Shown: positions 1 through 6,810 of the stretch, in pieces | Layout: the number at the start of each line of letters is the position of its first letter | How positions within the stretch are numbered: position 1 is the stretch's first letter | The notes under the pieces: generated by a model | The model's input: the letters and a program-made list of their open reading frames with translations, nothing else | Databases searched by the model: none | What the model was told of the DNA's origin: nothing | Source of the DNA: Propionivibrio sp. | GTDB taxonomy: Bacteria > Pseudomonadota > Gammaproteobacteria > Burkholderiales > Rhodocyclaceae | NCBI GenBank assembly: GCA_017990155.1 | Contig: JAGNOM010000029.1 | Location: 1 to 15,383, forward strand | Direction: 5' to 3' | Length of the DNA: 15,383 nt | Translations under genes and position numbers: made by a program

Positions 1-379
1 GATCGGCGCCCTCCATCGCGCGGATGTCGCAGCCGTTGGCATGGACGATACCGATCGCCTTGGCGCAGTCGATGGCGCTGCCGCCGCCGACGGCGACGAT
101 CACGTCGCAGCGCTCGCGCGCGAACAGCGCGGCGCCGGCCATCACTTCGTGGTCCCTGGGGTTGGGCGAAATATCCTTGAACAGCACCGATTCGATGCCG
201 GCCTCGGCGAGTGTATCGCGCACGTCCTGCGTCCAGCCGGCAACAATCACACCGGGATCGCTGACGAGAAAAACCCGCCGCGCCATCATGTTGCGAGCGT
301 AGTATCCGACCCGCTTGCGCGCCCCGACACCGAAGATGAATTCCGGTGCCACGAACTTCCGCATCTCGTAGAGCGCCAT
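1..379 (-). CDS. Iron-containing alcohol dehydrogenase, N-terminal part (3' end cut by window)
   Basis: Only the first ~126 residues are present; the gene runs off the left edge. The protein begins MALYEMRKFVAPEFIFG and carries the nucleotide-binding motif GGGSAIDCAK of the group III (iron-dependent) alcohol dehydrogenases, which oxidise or reduce alcohols/aldehydes with NAD(P). The metal-binding His/Asp residues lie in the missing C-terminal half. The start at 379 is supported by an AGGGG ribosome site 7 nt upstream. The opening residues and the SDPGVI..GW stretch recall, from memory, the ErcA-like regulatory subgroup linked to ethanol oxidation, but that cannot be settled from a fragment. 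It is divergent from ubiU, with about 217 bp between the starts. The family assignment is secure; the substrate is unknown. Confidence 0.9.
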   Translation of the reverse strand, partial: MALYEMRKFVAPEFIFGVGARKRVGYYARNMMARRVFLVSDPGVIVAGWTQDVRDTLAEAGIESVLFKDISPNPRDHEVMAGAALFARERCDVIVAVGGGSAIDCAKAIGIVHANGCDIRAMEGAD

Positions 380-416
380 CGCTATCCCCTGCTTCGAACC
401 TCGATCCCCTTGCTTC

Positions 417-422
417 ATGATA
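417..422 (-). promoter_or_regulatory. Possible -10 element for the alcohol dehydrogenase
   Basis: On the minus strand this reads TATCAT, about 38 nt upstream of the dehydrogenase start at 379. I see no convincing -35 element at the usual spacing, so this is only a candidate. The rest of the 380-529 intergenic stretch shows no gene. Confidence 0.25.
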
Positions 423-529
423 CTCAACGACCGCGCAAAAGCCAGAAGCCCACCCTGCGCCGCGCTCATTCTTTACGCCGCTTTACCTCTCCGCCGCCCC
501 GCCCCACAGCATAGGAACAGGCCCGAAAA

Positions 530-570
530 TTGATGAAAATCATGCGGTTTGAACGCCTGCTCGGTATACT
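530..570 (+). promoter_or_regulatory. FNR/ANR-type activated promoter of ubiUVT
   Basis: TTGATGAAAATCAT at 530-543 matches the FNR consensus (TTGAT-N4-ATCAA) at nine of ten defined positions. A good -10 element, TATACT, lies at 565-570, which predicts a transcript start near 577-578. The centre of the site (536.5) then falls about 41 bases upstream, the standard position for class II FNR activation, where the activator replaces a -35 element. In E. coli, ubiUV expression is known to depend on Fnr, so site, spacing and regulated genes agree. The leader to the ubiU start at 597 is about 20 nt. Confidence 0.75.
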
Positions 571-596
571 TGCCGCTTCGTTTTGCGAGAATTCCC

Positions 597-1610
597 ATGC
601 TGCAGCAGAAACTACCCGAACTCGTTTGTCCCGCCGGCAGTCTGCCGGCGCTCAAGGCTGCGGTCGATAACGGGGCCGACACCGTGTACTTCGGCTATAA
701 GAACGACACCAACGCGCGCAACTTCGCCGGCCTCAATTTTGATCAGAAGGCGATGATCGAGGGCATCAACTACGCCCATGCGCGCGGCAAGCACGTGCTG
801 ATGGCGATCAACACCTTCCCGCAGCCGGGGCGCGAGGCTGACTGGCACCGTGCCGTCGACGGCGCCGCAGATCTCGGCGTCGACGCGGTGATCCTCGCCG
901 ACATCGGCCTGCTCGACTACGCCAGCAAGCGCCATCCGAACCTGCGCCTGCATCTTTCCGTGCAGGGCTCGGCGACGAGCTATGAGGCGGTCAACTTTGC
1001 GCACCGCGAATTCGGCATCCGGCGCGCGGTGCTGCCGCGCGTGCTGACGCTGGCCCAGGTCGAACTGGTGATCAAGAACACGCCGGTCGAGATCGAAGTC
1101 TTCGGCTTCGGCAGCCTGTGCGTGATGAACGAGGGCCGCTGCTGGCTCTCCTCCTATGCGACCGGCGAATCGCCGAACACCGTCGGCGCCTGCTCGCCAG
1201 CCAAGTTCGTGAAGTGGGACAAGGCACCGGGCCGGATGGACACCCGGCTCAACGGCATCCTGATCGACCGCTACAAGGACGACGAACCCGCCGGCTACCC
1301 GACGCTGTGCAAGGGCCGCTTCGACGTCAATGGTGAAACGTATTACGCGCTCGAAGAACCAACCAGCCTGAACGTGCTCGAGATCCTGCCCGAGATCGTC
1401 AAGATCGGCGTTTCGGCGATCAAGGTTGAAGGCCGCCAGCGCAGCCCGGCCTACGTCGCGCAGGTCACGCGCACACTGCGCGCCGCACTCGACGAGTTCA
1501 ATCGCGACCGCGAACAGTTCAAGGTCAAACCCGCCTGGCAAGCCGAACTCGGCAAGGTCTCGGAAGGCGTGCAGGCCACCCTCGGCGCATATAACCGTCC
1601 GTGGCGATGA
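597..1610 (+). CDS. ubiU: UbiU, O2-independent ubiquinone biosynthesis protein (peptidase U32 family)
   Basis: 337 residues, close to E. coli UbiU (331). UbiU and UbiV form a [4Fe-4S] heterodimer that carries out the hydroxylation steps of ubiquinone synthesis without oxygen, using prephenate as hydroxyl donor. The four cluster cysteines are all visible: C175 and C182 (GSLCVMNEGRC), C199 (NTVGACSPAKF) and C238 (YPTLCKGRF), each offset by six from E. coli. The family motifs CPAGSLPALKAA near the N-terminus and KVEGRQRSPAYV around residues 276-287 are present. I chose the ATG at 597: the in-frame TTG at 549 lies upstream of the predicted -10 element, so it would not be transcribed. The ribosome site (GAGA) is modest. 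First gene of ubiUVT. Confidence 0.96.
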   Translation: MLQQKLPELVCPAGSLPALKAAVDNGADTVYFGYKNDTNARNFAGLNFDQKAMIEGINYAHARGKHVLMAINTFPQPGREADWHRAVDGAADLGVDAVILADIGLLDYASKRHPNLRLHLSVQGSATSYEAVNFAHREFGIRRAVLPRVLTLAQVELVIKNTPVEIEVFGFGSLCVMNEGRCWLSSYATGESPNTVGACSPAKFVKWDKAPGRMDTRLNGILIDRYKDDEPAGYPTLCKGRFDVNGETYYALEEPTSLNVLEILPEIVKIGVSAIKVEGRQRSPAYVAQVTRTLRAALDEFNRDREQFKVKPAWQAELGKVSEGVQATLGAYNRPWR

Positions 1611-1631
1611 GACACATGACGAGAGACACCA

Positions 1632-1705
1632 TTAACCACAGAGACACAGAGACACAGAGAAGCTCTGTCTTGCTGTTCTCTGTGTCTCTGTGTCTCTGTG
1701 GTTAA
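1632..1705. repeat. Perfect 30-bp inverted repeat with 14-nt loop, between ubiU and ubiV
   Basis: The left arm (1632-1661) and right arm (1676-1705) are exact reverse complements, beginning TTAACC and ending GGTTAA. Each arm contains three tandem copies of the 8-mer CACAGAGA (1637-1660 in the left arm). The loop is 1662-1675. In RNA this forms a very stable 30-bp hairpin whose foot reaches the AAGGA ribosome site of ubiV (1704-1708); two of its bases are in the stem. There is no T-tract, so it is not a standard terminator. It looks like a dispersed intergenic palindrome. My impression is that similar CACAGAGA palindromes occur in other environmental proteobacterial genomes, which I cannot verify here. 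Confidence 0.95.
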
Positions 1706-1716
1706 GGATTTATTCT

Positions 1717-2622
1717 ATGAAACTCGCTTTAGGCCCCCTCCTCTATTTCTGGCCAAAACAGGAAGTCCTCGAGTTCTACGCCGAGATGGCGCAGATCGAG
1801 GCCATCGACATCATCTATGTGGGCGAAGTCGTCTGTTCGCGCCGCCAGCAACTGCGCGTAACCGACTGGATCGGCCTGGCGCGCGACCTGACCGATGCCG
1901 GCAAGGAAGTCGTCGTTTCGGCACAGGCGCTGCTCGAATCGGAAGGCGATCTCAAGGCCACGCGCAAGCTGATCGACGAAGCCGGCTGCAAGCTCGAAGC
2001 GAACGACCTCGGCGCGGTGAACATCGCCGCCGGCCGGCCCTTCGTCGCCGGTCCGCATCTCAACATCTACAACACGGCGACGCTCGCCACCTTCCATCGC
2101 TACGGCCTCAGCCGCTGGGTGCCGCCGCTGGAAGCCGACCGCAAGCTGATCGAGACGCTGCACGCCAGCCGGCCGGAAGGCGTCGAGACCGAGGTCTTCG
2201 TCTACGGCAAGCTGCCGCTGGCCTTTTCGGCGCGCTGCTTCACTGCCCGCCACTACGGCCTGAACAAGGACGACTGCCAGTTCAAGTGCCTCGACCACCC
2301 GGAAGCGATGACGCTGAAGACACGCGAAGGCCAGCCTTTCCTCGCCATCAACGGCATCCAGACGATGTCGGCGCAGACCTACAACCTGCTCGCCGAAGTC
2401 CCGGAAATGCTGAAGATGGGCATCGACATCATCCGCGTCAGCCCGCAACCCAAACAGATGGCAGCGATCATCGCCGCCTTCGACGCGGCGCGTCGCGGCG
2501 AGGCGCCGAACGCCGACACGACCGCCTGGGCCAGCGAAGGGCTGGTCGACGGTTACTGGTTCGGCGAACCTGGGATCGCCTCGCACCACCAAGCCGCGCT
2601 CGCACAACTGCAAGGAGCCTGA
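1717..2622 (+). CDS. ubiV: UbiV, O2-independent ubiquinone biosynthesis protein (peptidase U32 family)
   Basis: 301 residues (E. coli UbiV 292). It is the partner of UbiU in the anaerobic hydroxylation complex. Cluster ligands are visible as C40 (GEVVCSRR), C174 (SARCFTAR), C187 and C191 (DDCQFKC), with the same 13- and 4-residue spacing as in E. coli. Other family hallmarks are LGPLLYFWPK at the N-terminus, FVAGPHLNIYN near 110, and NGIQTMS. The start at 1717 (MKLALGPLLYF) aligns with the family; an in-frame GTG at 1690 would begin inside the inverted repeat and add nine unrelated residues. The ribosome site AAGGA is 8 nt upstream and abuts the hairpin at 1632-1705, so translation of ubiV may be tuned separately from ubiU. 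Confidence 0.96.
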   Translation: MKLALGPLLYFWPKQEVLEFYAEMAQIEAIDIIYVGEVVCSRRQQLRVTDWIGLARDLTDAGKEVVVSAQALLESEGDLKATRKLIDEAGCKLEANDLGAVNIAAGRPFVAGPHLNIYNTATLATFHRYGLSRWVPPLEADRKLIETLHASRPEGVETEVFVYGKLPLAFSARCFTARHYGLNKDDCQFKCLDHPEAMTLKTREGQPFLAINGIQTMSAQTYNLLAEVPEMLKMGIDIIRVSPQPKQMAAIIAAFDAARRGEAPNADTTAWASEGLVDGYWFGEPGIASHHQAALAQLQGA

Positions 2623-2624
2623 TC

Positions 2625-3098
2625 ATGGCACTGCCTTCACTTTCGTTCTCCATCCCGCGCTTCAAGCTGCCGGCCTTCGTTTCCGCCGTTGGCAATAAAC
2701 TGCCGCAATGGCCGCACGCGCTCGTCCTCGTCACCGGCCTCAATGCGGTACTCAAGATGAAGCTGCTGCCGCAGGATAGCCTCGACCTGCTCGAAGGGCG
2801 CAGCTTCCTCGTCGACGTGCTCGATACCGGGGGGCGCGCGTGCTTCACCTATCAGAATGGACTGTTTCGGCCGCTGTTTACGCACCCGGAAACGCCTGAC
2901 CTGGCCTTCCGTGCCAACCTGTCAGCCTTTCTGCAACTGGTGGCACGCCAGGAAGACCCGGACACGCTGTTCTTCAACCGCGAACTGTCGATTGAGGGCG
3001 ATACCGAACTCGGCCTCGTCGTGAAGAACATGCTCGACGCTGTTGAATGGCCGAAGCTACCCAAGTTGCCAGGACTGCCGGGGTCACCCGTCTTCTGA
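2625..3098 (+). CDS. ubiT: UbiT, SCP2-domain lipid-binding accessory factor of anaerobic ubiquinone synthesis
   Basis: 157 residues, somewhat shorter than E. coli UbiT (174). UbiT is an SCP2-fold protein thought to hold hydrophobic quinone intermediates and assist the O2-independent pathway together with UbiU/UbiV. The diagnostic C-terminal block ARQEDPDTLFFNRELSIEGD followed by TELGLVVKNMLDA is present, preceded by LLEGRSFLVDV. It starts two bases after the ubiV stop, with AAGGAG at 2612-2617 inside the ubiV end, so translational coupling is likely. No signal peptide is seen; it should be cytoplasmic or membrane-associated. The gene continues the ubiUV operon and is followed after 60 nt by paaK. 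Confidence 0.93.
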   Translation: MALPSLSFSIPRFKLPAFVSAVGNKLPQWPHALVLVTGLNAVLKMKLLPQDSLDLLEGRSFLVDVLDTGGRACFTYQNGLFRPLFTHPETPDLAFRANLSAFLQLVARQEDPDTLFFNRELSIEGDTELGLVVKNMLDAVEWPKLPKLPGLPGSPVF

Positions 3099-3125
3099 CA
3101 GCAACGGAAAGGCCGGCCGTAGTAC

Positions 3126-3143
3126 AGATTTCGCATCAAATCT
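3126..3143. repeat. Small inverted repeat in the ubiT-paaK spacer
   Basis: AGATTT (3126-3131) and AAATCT (3138-3143) form a perfect 6-bp inverted repeat with a 6-nt spacer, immediately before the AGGGAGA ribosome site of paaK at 3144-3150. It could be an operator half-site pair or a weak leader hairpin. There is no T-tract, so it is not a terminator. Confidence 0.4.
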
Positions 3144-3158
3144 AGGGAGATAAGAAGC

Positions 3159-4463
3159 ATGCCGATCTGGAACAAGGAAGCCGAGTGCGCCTCGCCCGAG
3201 GCGCGACAGAAATTGCAACTGGAGCGACTGCAGAAGACGGTCGAACGCGTCTATTCCCGCGTACCGTTTTATCGTCAGAAGCTCGACCAGGCCGGCGTCA
3301 ATCCCGACTCAATCACGAGCCTGAAAGACACCGCCAAGCTCCCTTTCACGACCAAGTACGAGCTGCGCGAAACCTATCCCTACGGCCTGCTCGCCTGCGA
3401 CAAATCCGAACTCGTCGAAATCCACACCTCGTCCGGGACGACCGGAACACCCGTCGTCGGAGCCTACACCGAGGCCGACATCGATATGTGGTCGGAAGTC
3501 ATGGCGCGCACGCTGTCGATGGCCGGCTGCGAGAAGGGCGACACGGTACAGAACGGCTACGGCTACGGCTTGTTCACCGGTGGTCTCGGCGTCCATTACG
3601 GCGCGCGCCGCATCGGCGCCAACATCCTGCCAATTTCGTCGGGCAACACACGCCGCCAGCTCCACGTAATGCGTGACTTCGGCACCACGCTGCTGACTTG
3701 CACGCCATCGTATGCGCTGTTTCTGGCCGAGGCAGCGAAAGACGAAGGCATCGACTTCCGCGAAATGCCGCTCAAGGCCGGCTGCTTCGGCGCCGAGCCG
3801 TGGAGCGAGAACATGCGCGTCGAGATCGAGGCCAAGCTCGACATCAGCGCGCACGACATCTACGGCCTGACCGAACTGATCGGCCCCGGCGTTGCGGCCG
3901 AGTGCGAATGCAAGCACGGCCAGCACTTCAACGAAGACTACTTCTACCCCGAAATCATCAACCCGGAAACCGGTGAAGTGCTTCCCGACGGTGAGAAAGG
4001 CGAACTCGTCATCACCAGCCTGCAGCGCGAGGGTTCGCCGCTCCTGCGCTACCGCACGCGCGACATCACTTTCCTGATGCGCGAGCCATGTTCCTGCGGC
4101 CGCACCTCGGTGCGTATCCACCGCCTGCTCGGCCGCACCGACGACATGATGATCGTGCGCGGCGTCAATATCTTCCCGTCGCAGATCGAAAACGTGCTGA
4201 TGCGCATCGAGGGCACGCAACCGCATTACCTGATCGTGATCGACCGCGGTGCGACGCACCTTGATGAAATCGAGATCCGCGTCGAAGTCGAGGACGCCGT
4301 CTTCTCCGACGTCACCAGCGTTCTAGAACGCCTGCGCAAGCGCATCCACGACGAACTCAAGAGCGAGCTCGGCATCAGCGCGCACATCAAACTCGTGGAA
4401 CCGCGCAGCATCGCCCGCAGCGAAGGCAAGGCCCAGCGCATCATCGACCGAAGGAGCATCTGA
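3159..4463 (+). CDS. paaK: Phenylacetate-CoA ligase (PaaK family)
   Basis: 434 residues, the usual PaaK length. The family activates phenylacetate or a related arylacetate to its CoA thioester with ATP, through an acyl-adenylate, in the cytoplasm. Visible parts: N-terminal IWNKEAE block, ATP loop HTSSGTTGTP (89-98), GAEPWSENMR near 211, YGLTE (235-239), YRTRD (298-302), GRTDDMMIVRGVNIFPSQIE (325 on), and the C-terminal catalytic lysine K424 in SEGKAQRIID. Two Cys pairs, C249/C251 and C311/C313, look like a metal-binding set (inference). The ribosome site AGGGAGA is about 8 nt upstream of the start. It lies 60 nt after ubiT and overlaps the ACT gene by 1 nt. The substrate could instead be indoleacetate or hydroxyphenylacetate. 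A diverged paralogue lies at 12131-13429. Confidence 0.9.
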   Translation: MPIWNKEAECASPEARQKLQLERLQKTVERVYSRVPFYRQKLDQAGVNPDSITSLKDTAKLPFTTKYELRETYPYGLLACDKSELVEIHTSSGTTGTPVVGAYTEADIDMWSEVMARTLSMAGCEKGDTVQNGYGYGLFTGGLGVHYGARRIGANILPISSGNTRRQLHVMRDFGTTLLTCTPSYALFLAEAAKDEGIDFREMPLKAGCFGAEPWSENMRVEIEAKLDISAHDIYGLTELIGPGVAAECECKHGQHFNEDYFYPEIINPETGEVLPDGEKGELVITSLQREGSPLLRYRTRDITFLMREPCSCGRTSVRIHRLLGRTDDMMIVRGVNIFPSQIENVLMRIEGTQPHYLIVIDRGATHLDEIEIRVEVEDAVFSDVTSVLERLRKRIHDELKSELGISAHIKLVEPRSIARSEGKAQRIIDRRSI

Positions 4464-4879
4464 TGATCATCAAGCAGATTTCCATTTTCATGGAGAACAC
4501 CACCGGCCGCCTGGCCGACGTGACCGCGCTGCTCGCGCACGCCGGCATCAACCTGCGCGCCATCTCGATCGCCGACACCACCGACTTCGGCATCCTGCGT
4601 ATGGTCGCCGACCAGCCGGATGAAGCGGTCAAGCTGCTCAAGCAGGAGGGTTTCACCGCCCGTGAAACCGACGTCATCGGCGTCGAGGTTCCAGACCATC
4701 CGGGTGAACTCGCGCGCATCATGTCGCTCTTCCGCGACGAAGGCGTCGGCATCGAGTACCTCTACGCCTCGCTCGAACACAAGGAAGACAAAGCGGTGAT
4801 CGTGATCAAGGTCGACGACATCGCGGCCGGCCTGGCCATGCTGGAGAAACACGGATTCGCGACGATTCCGACGTTCTGA
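4463..4879 (+). CDS. Tandem ACT-domain protein coupled to paaK
   Basis: 138 residues made of two ACT modules, roughly 1-68 (KQISIFMENTTGRLADVTAL) and 70-138 (VIGVEVPDHPGELARIMSLF). ACT domains are small ligand-binding folds that usually sense amino acids and regulate a partner enzyme. The start ATG at 4463 shares one base with the paaK stop codon, with AAGGAG at 4451-4456, so it is translationally coupled to the ligase. Genes of this type commonly accompany PaaK-family ligases, and a role in sensing a pathway metabolite such as an aromatic amino acid is plausible but inferred. It is homologous to the ACT protein at 11690-12121, which lies beside the second ligase. Confidence 0.85.
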   Translation: MIIKQISIFMENTTGRLADVTALLAHAGINLRAISIADTTDFGILRMVADQPDEAVKLLKQEGFTARETDVIGVEVPDHPGELARIMSLFRDEGVGIEYLYASLEHKEDKAVIVIKVDDIAAGLAMLEKHGFATIPTF

Positions 4880-4949
4880 GTGGAAACCCGGAGCACTGCG
4901 CGCGAAGACCGTCGAAACAACCGGGGAGCGAGCGTGGACAAGCCAGGCC

Positions 4950-5849
4950 GTGAAAATCGACGAACCGCTCGGCGTGGCTCGCATGGGGGGCGTTAGCAAG
5001 GCGGCGCTCTACGTCGCGGCGCATCCGCTGAGCTTCGCGCTACAGACGCTGCGCGGCTTCCGGAAAAACCAGGGCATGCTGCTGGCCGGCGCGATCGCTT
5101 ACTACGCGCTGCTTTCCATCGTGCCGGTGCTCATCCTCTCGGTCATCGTGCTCTCGCATTTCGTCGACCAGGCGGAGTTGCTGAACCTGCTCGGGAGATC
5201 GCTCGCCTGGCTGGTACCGAATCAGGCTGAAGCCGTGCTCGCCGACGTCGCGCACTTCCTGGAGAACGGTGCCGCCATCGGGAGTGTCCTCCTCGTCACA
5301 TTGATGGCGTTCAGCTCGGCCGCCTTTTCCGTTCTGGAAAAGGCCTTGTCCGTGATCTTTGCCCATCACGCGACCGGGAAAAAGCGCCACTTCCTGATTT
5401 CGGCCGTCCTCCCCTACTGCTTCATGCTCTTTCTCTGGGCGGCGCTGCTCTGCGTCATGCTCGCCTCGTTCATCCTGCAGGCCATGGCGCGCGAAAGCAT
5501 TCATCTGTTCGGACATGTCTGGTCACTGGACGGCCTGTCCGGCGCCCTGCTTTACATCCTCGGACTGGCGGCCGAGGCCTTCATCGTCGCTGCTATCTAC
5601 CTGGTCATGCCGATCCGGCGGATTTGCGTGAGTCACGCACTGATCGGGGGGGTTACCGCCACGTTGCTCTGGGAAATCGTCCGCCAGGTCCTGATCTGGT
5701 ATTTCGCAACGCTATCAACGGCCAGTATCGTCTACGGCTCTTTCGCCACCGCCGTGATCACGCTGCTAAGCATGGAAGTCGCCGCCGCACTGTTGCTGCT
5801 CGGGGCGCAGGTGATCTCGGAGTACGAGAAGATTGACCAGGGCGGATAG
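4950..5849 (+). CDS. yihY: YihY/BrkB family inner-membrane protein
   Basis: Up to 299 residues from the GTG at 4950; an in-frame ATG at 4983 would give 288, near the 290 of E. coli YihY. Neither start has a well-placed ribosome site, since GGGGAG at 4923-4928 is far upstream, so the start is uncertain. The family signature GMLLAGAIAYYALLSIVP lies at about 42-59, and about six membrane spans follow, including the C-terminal block around ASIVYGSFATAVITLL. YihY was once called RNase BN in error; the true function of the family is unknown, with suggestions of a transporter-like role. It follows the ACT gene by 70 nt and may be co-transcribed, but no functional link to arylacetate metabolism is evident. 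Confidence 0.88.
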   Translation: MKIDEPLGVARMGGVSKAALYVAAHPLSFALQTLRGFRKNQGMLLAGAIAYYALLSIVPVLILSVIVLSHFVDQAELLNLLGRSLAWLVPNQAEAVLADVAHFLENGAAIGSVLLVTLMAFSSAAFSVLEKALSVIFAHHATGKKRHFLISAVLPYCFMLFLWAALLCVMLASFILQAMARESIHLFGHVWSLDGLSGALLYILGLAAEAFIVAAIYLVMPIRRICVSHALIGGVTATLLWEIVRQVLIWYFATLSTASIVYGSFATAVITLLSMEVAAALLLLGAQVISEYEKIDQGG

Positions 5850-5883
5850 CGACGCAGCCACGCTGGACCGCGAGTTCGCCGCG

Positions 5884-6204
5884 CTACCTTTTTTCGATGC
5901 CAGTGAACTTAAGCGCCGGATGGAGCGACCAATCGCGCTTGTAGATCGGCTGATCGTCGATTTCGTGCAACGATAACGCGGCCACGAGCAGCAGGAACAA
6001 GAGGCCATACAGGCTGTACTTCAGCTTCTTGCTGGCTCTCTCCTCCTGCGAGATCGCCGAAGCCGAATAGTAAAAGCAGAACAGGCAACCGATGATCCAT
6101 GCGCCAAATTCATGGAAGACGGGAAGGTAATTGTCGGCGACGAAAAACAGGATGCCGACGATCAGGGCCGCCTTATTGCCGAGACGAATCGGGTTTCGCA
6201 TCAT
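5884..6204 (-). CDS. Small hypothetical membrane protein, three predicted spans
   Basis: 106 residues from the first of two adjacent ATG codons (MMRNPIRLGNKAALIVG), preceded by a good AGGAG/GAAGGA ribosome site; a longer in-frame reading to 6249 has no such support. Three hydrophobic stretches are seen, at about residues 13-31 (AALIVGILFFVADNY), 34-52 (WIIGCLFCFYYSASAIS) and 64-82 (YSLYGLLFLLLVAALSL), followed by a short polar tail ending GIEKR. I do not recognise the family. It is convergent with yihY and has 34 bp between the stops. The ribosome site and coherent membrane topology suggest a real gene; the function is unknown. Confidence 0.7.
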   Translation of the reverse strand: MMRNPIRLGNKAALIVGILFFVADNYLPVFHEFGAWIIGCLFCFYYSASAISQEERASKKLKYSLYGLLFLLLVAALSLHEIDDQPIYKRDWSLHPALKFTGIEKR

Positions 6205-6249
6205 GCGCTTCCTTCTCCTGCCGGACACTCTCGCTCGACGGCTGAACAC

Positions 6250-6662
6250 CCATAGAAAAACGCTTCCTGGTCAAAGATTCTGACGTCGTGCTTTCGAGCC
6301 ATTCCTTCCCCCTGTTCTGTCTCGCCTATTGTCGCCAATTCGCCGGCCGGTGTGTCCGGATTTCTCGCCAAAATGTGTGGATCGGCGATTCCCTGTCGCC
6401 GCGGACGGATAAGGCGCCCTGTTCACTTTCCGTCGATCTGTAGCGATAAAGCAACAGAAAATGCCTCAATCATCTCAACCAAGGCCAAAAGCGCGCGCGA
6501 ATGGCGAAATATGTATCTCTTTTGCAACACCGTCACAAGCTGATACAAAAATCCGGCAAAGAGCGCACGAAAGGAAGTCAAAGACAGAACAGTGGCGAAC
6601 GCATAACTCGCTATAGTTCGGCCGTCGGGTGGAAGCACCCTTCACTTACGAAAGGAAACCAA
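6250..6662. other. Intergenic stretch with no convincing gene
   Basis: About 410 bases (460 counting the 5' region of the 5884-6204 gene) hold no reading frame with a credible start and composition, and the DNA is less GC-rich from about 6430 onward than its neighbours. Visible bits are a CCGGCCGG palindrome near 6343-6350, a TATAGT at 6612-6617 that could be a -10 element for the small gene at 6663, and a GGGTG-GAAG-CACCC hairpin at 6627-6640 in that gene's leader. No repeat array or known RNA is recognised. Confidence 0.5.
6612..6640 (+). promoter_or_regulatory. Candidate -10 element and leader hairpin of the 38-residue gene
   Basis: TATAGT (6612-6617) would give a transcript start near 6624. 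No good -35 element is seen at normal spacing, so the promoter may be activator-dependent or not real. Just downstream, GGGTG (6627-6631), loop GAAG and CACCC (6636-6640) form a perfect 5-bp hairpin 12 nt before the ribosome site at 6653-6656. Confidence 0.3.
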
Positions 6663-6779
6663 ATGTTGACGACGCTTGCTGTACTTGCTCTTGTATCTTT
6701 GCCATTCGCTCTGGATCTGTACTTCGCCGCTCGGGAATCGAAACCGGTCGAAGAAGAGTACCTTCCCGATGGACGATGA
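6663..6779 (+). CDS. Small single-span membrane peptide, 38 residues
   Basis: The reading frame encodes one hydrophobic helix (LTTLAVLALVSLPFALDLYF, residues 2-21) followed by an acidic tail ending in EEEYLPDGR. A ribosome site (AAGGAAA) lies about 6 nt before the ATG, and a strong intrinsic terminator follows the stop at 6811-6841, so the layout is that of a free-standing tiny gene. I do not recognise a family, and short frames can arise by chance. The combination of ribosome site, plausible membrane-helix composition and terminator makes it a fair candidate. A membrane-complex subunit or stress peptide would be typical roles, but there is no direct evidence. Confidence 0.5.
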   Translation: MLTTLAVLALVSLPFALDLYFAARESKPVEEEYLPDGR

Positions 6780-6810
6780 TCAGTGCGTGGGTAACGCCCA
6801 CATCACCTAG

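Noticed and set aside
549..596. Extended ubiU start at TTG 549
   Set aside because: It lies upstream of the predicted -10 element and adds 16 residues absent from the family; the ATG at 597 fits E. coli UbiU.
1637..1660. Three CACAGAGA units taken as a CRISPR-like or microsatellite array
   Set aside because: There are no spacers, and the units belong to the arms of a single perfect inverted repeat.
1698..2622. Long plus-strand frame overlapping ubiV, joined in frame to ubiT
   Set aside because: The N-terminal ~310 codons are an Arg-rich shifted reading of ubiV. Only the part from 2625, ubiT, is real, so this is not a fusion.
5850..5883. Terminator between yihY and the small membrane protein gene
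   Set aside because: A T6 run exists at 5889-5894, but only a 4-bp stem can be drawn before it, and the run is inside the minus-strand coding region.
6423..6638. Minus-strand 71-codon frame in the gene-poor block
   Set aside because: It would start at GTG with GAAGG directly against the start codon, has no recognisable domain, and overlaps the likely control region of the 6663 gene.
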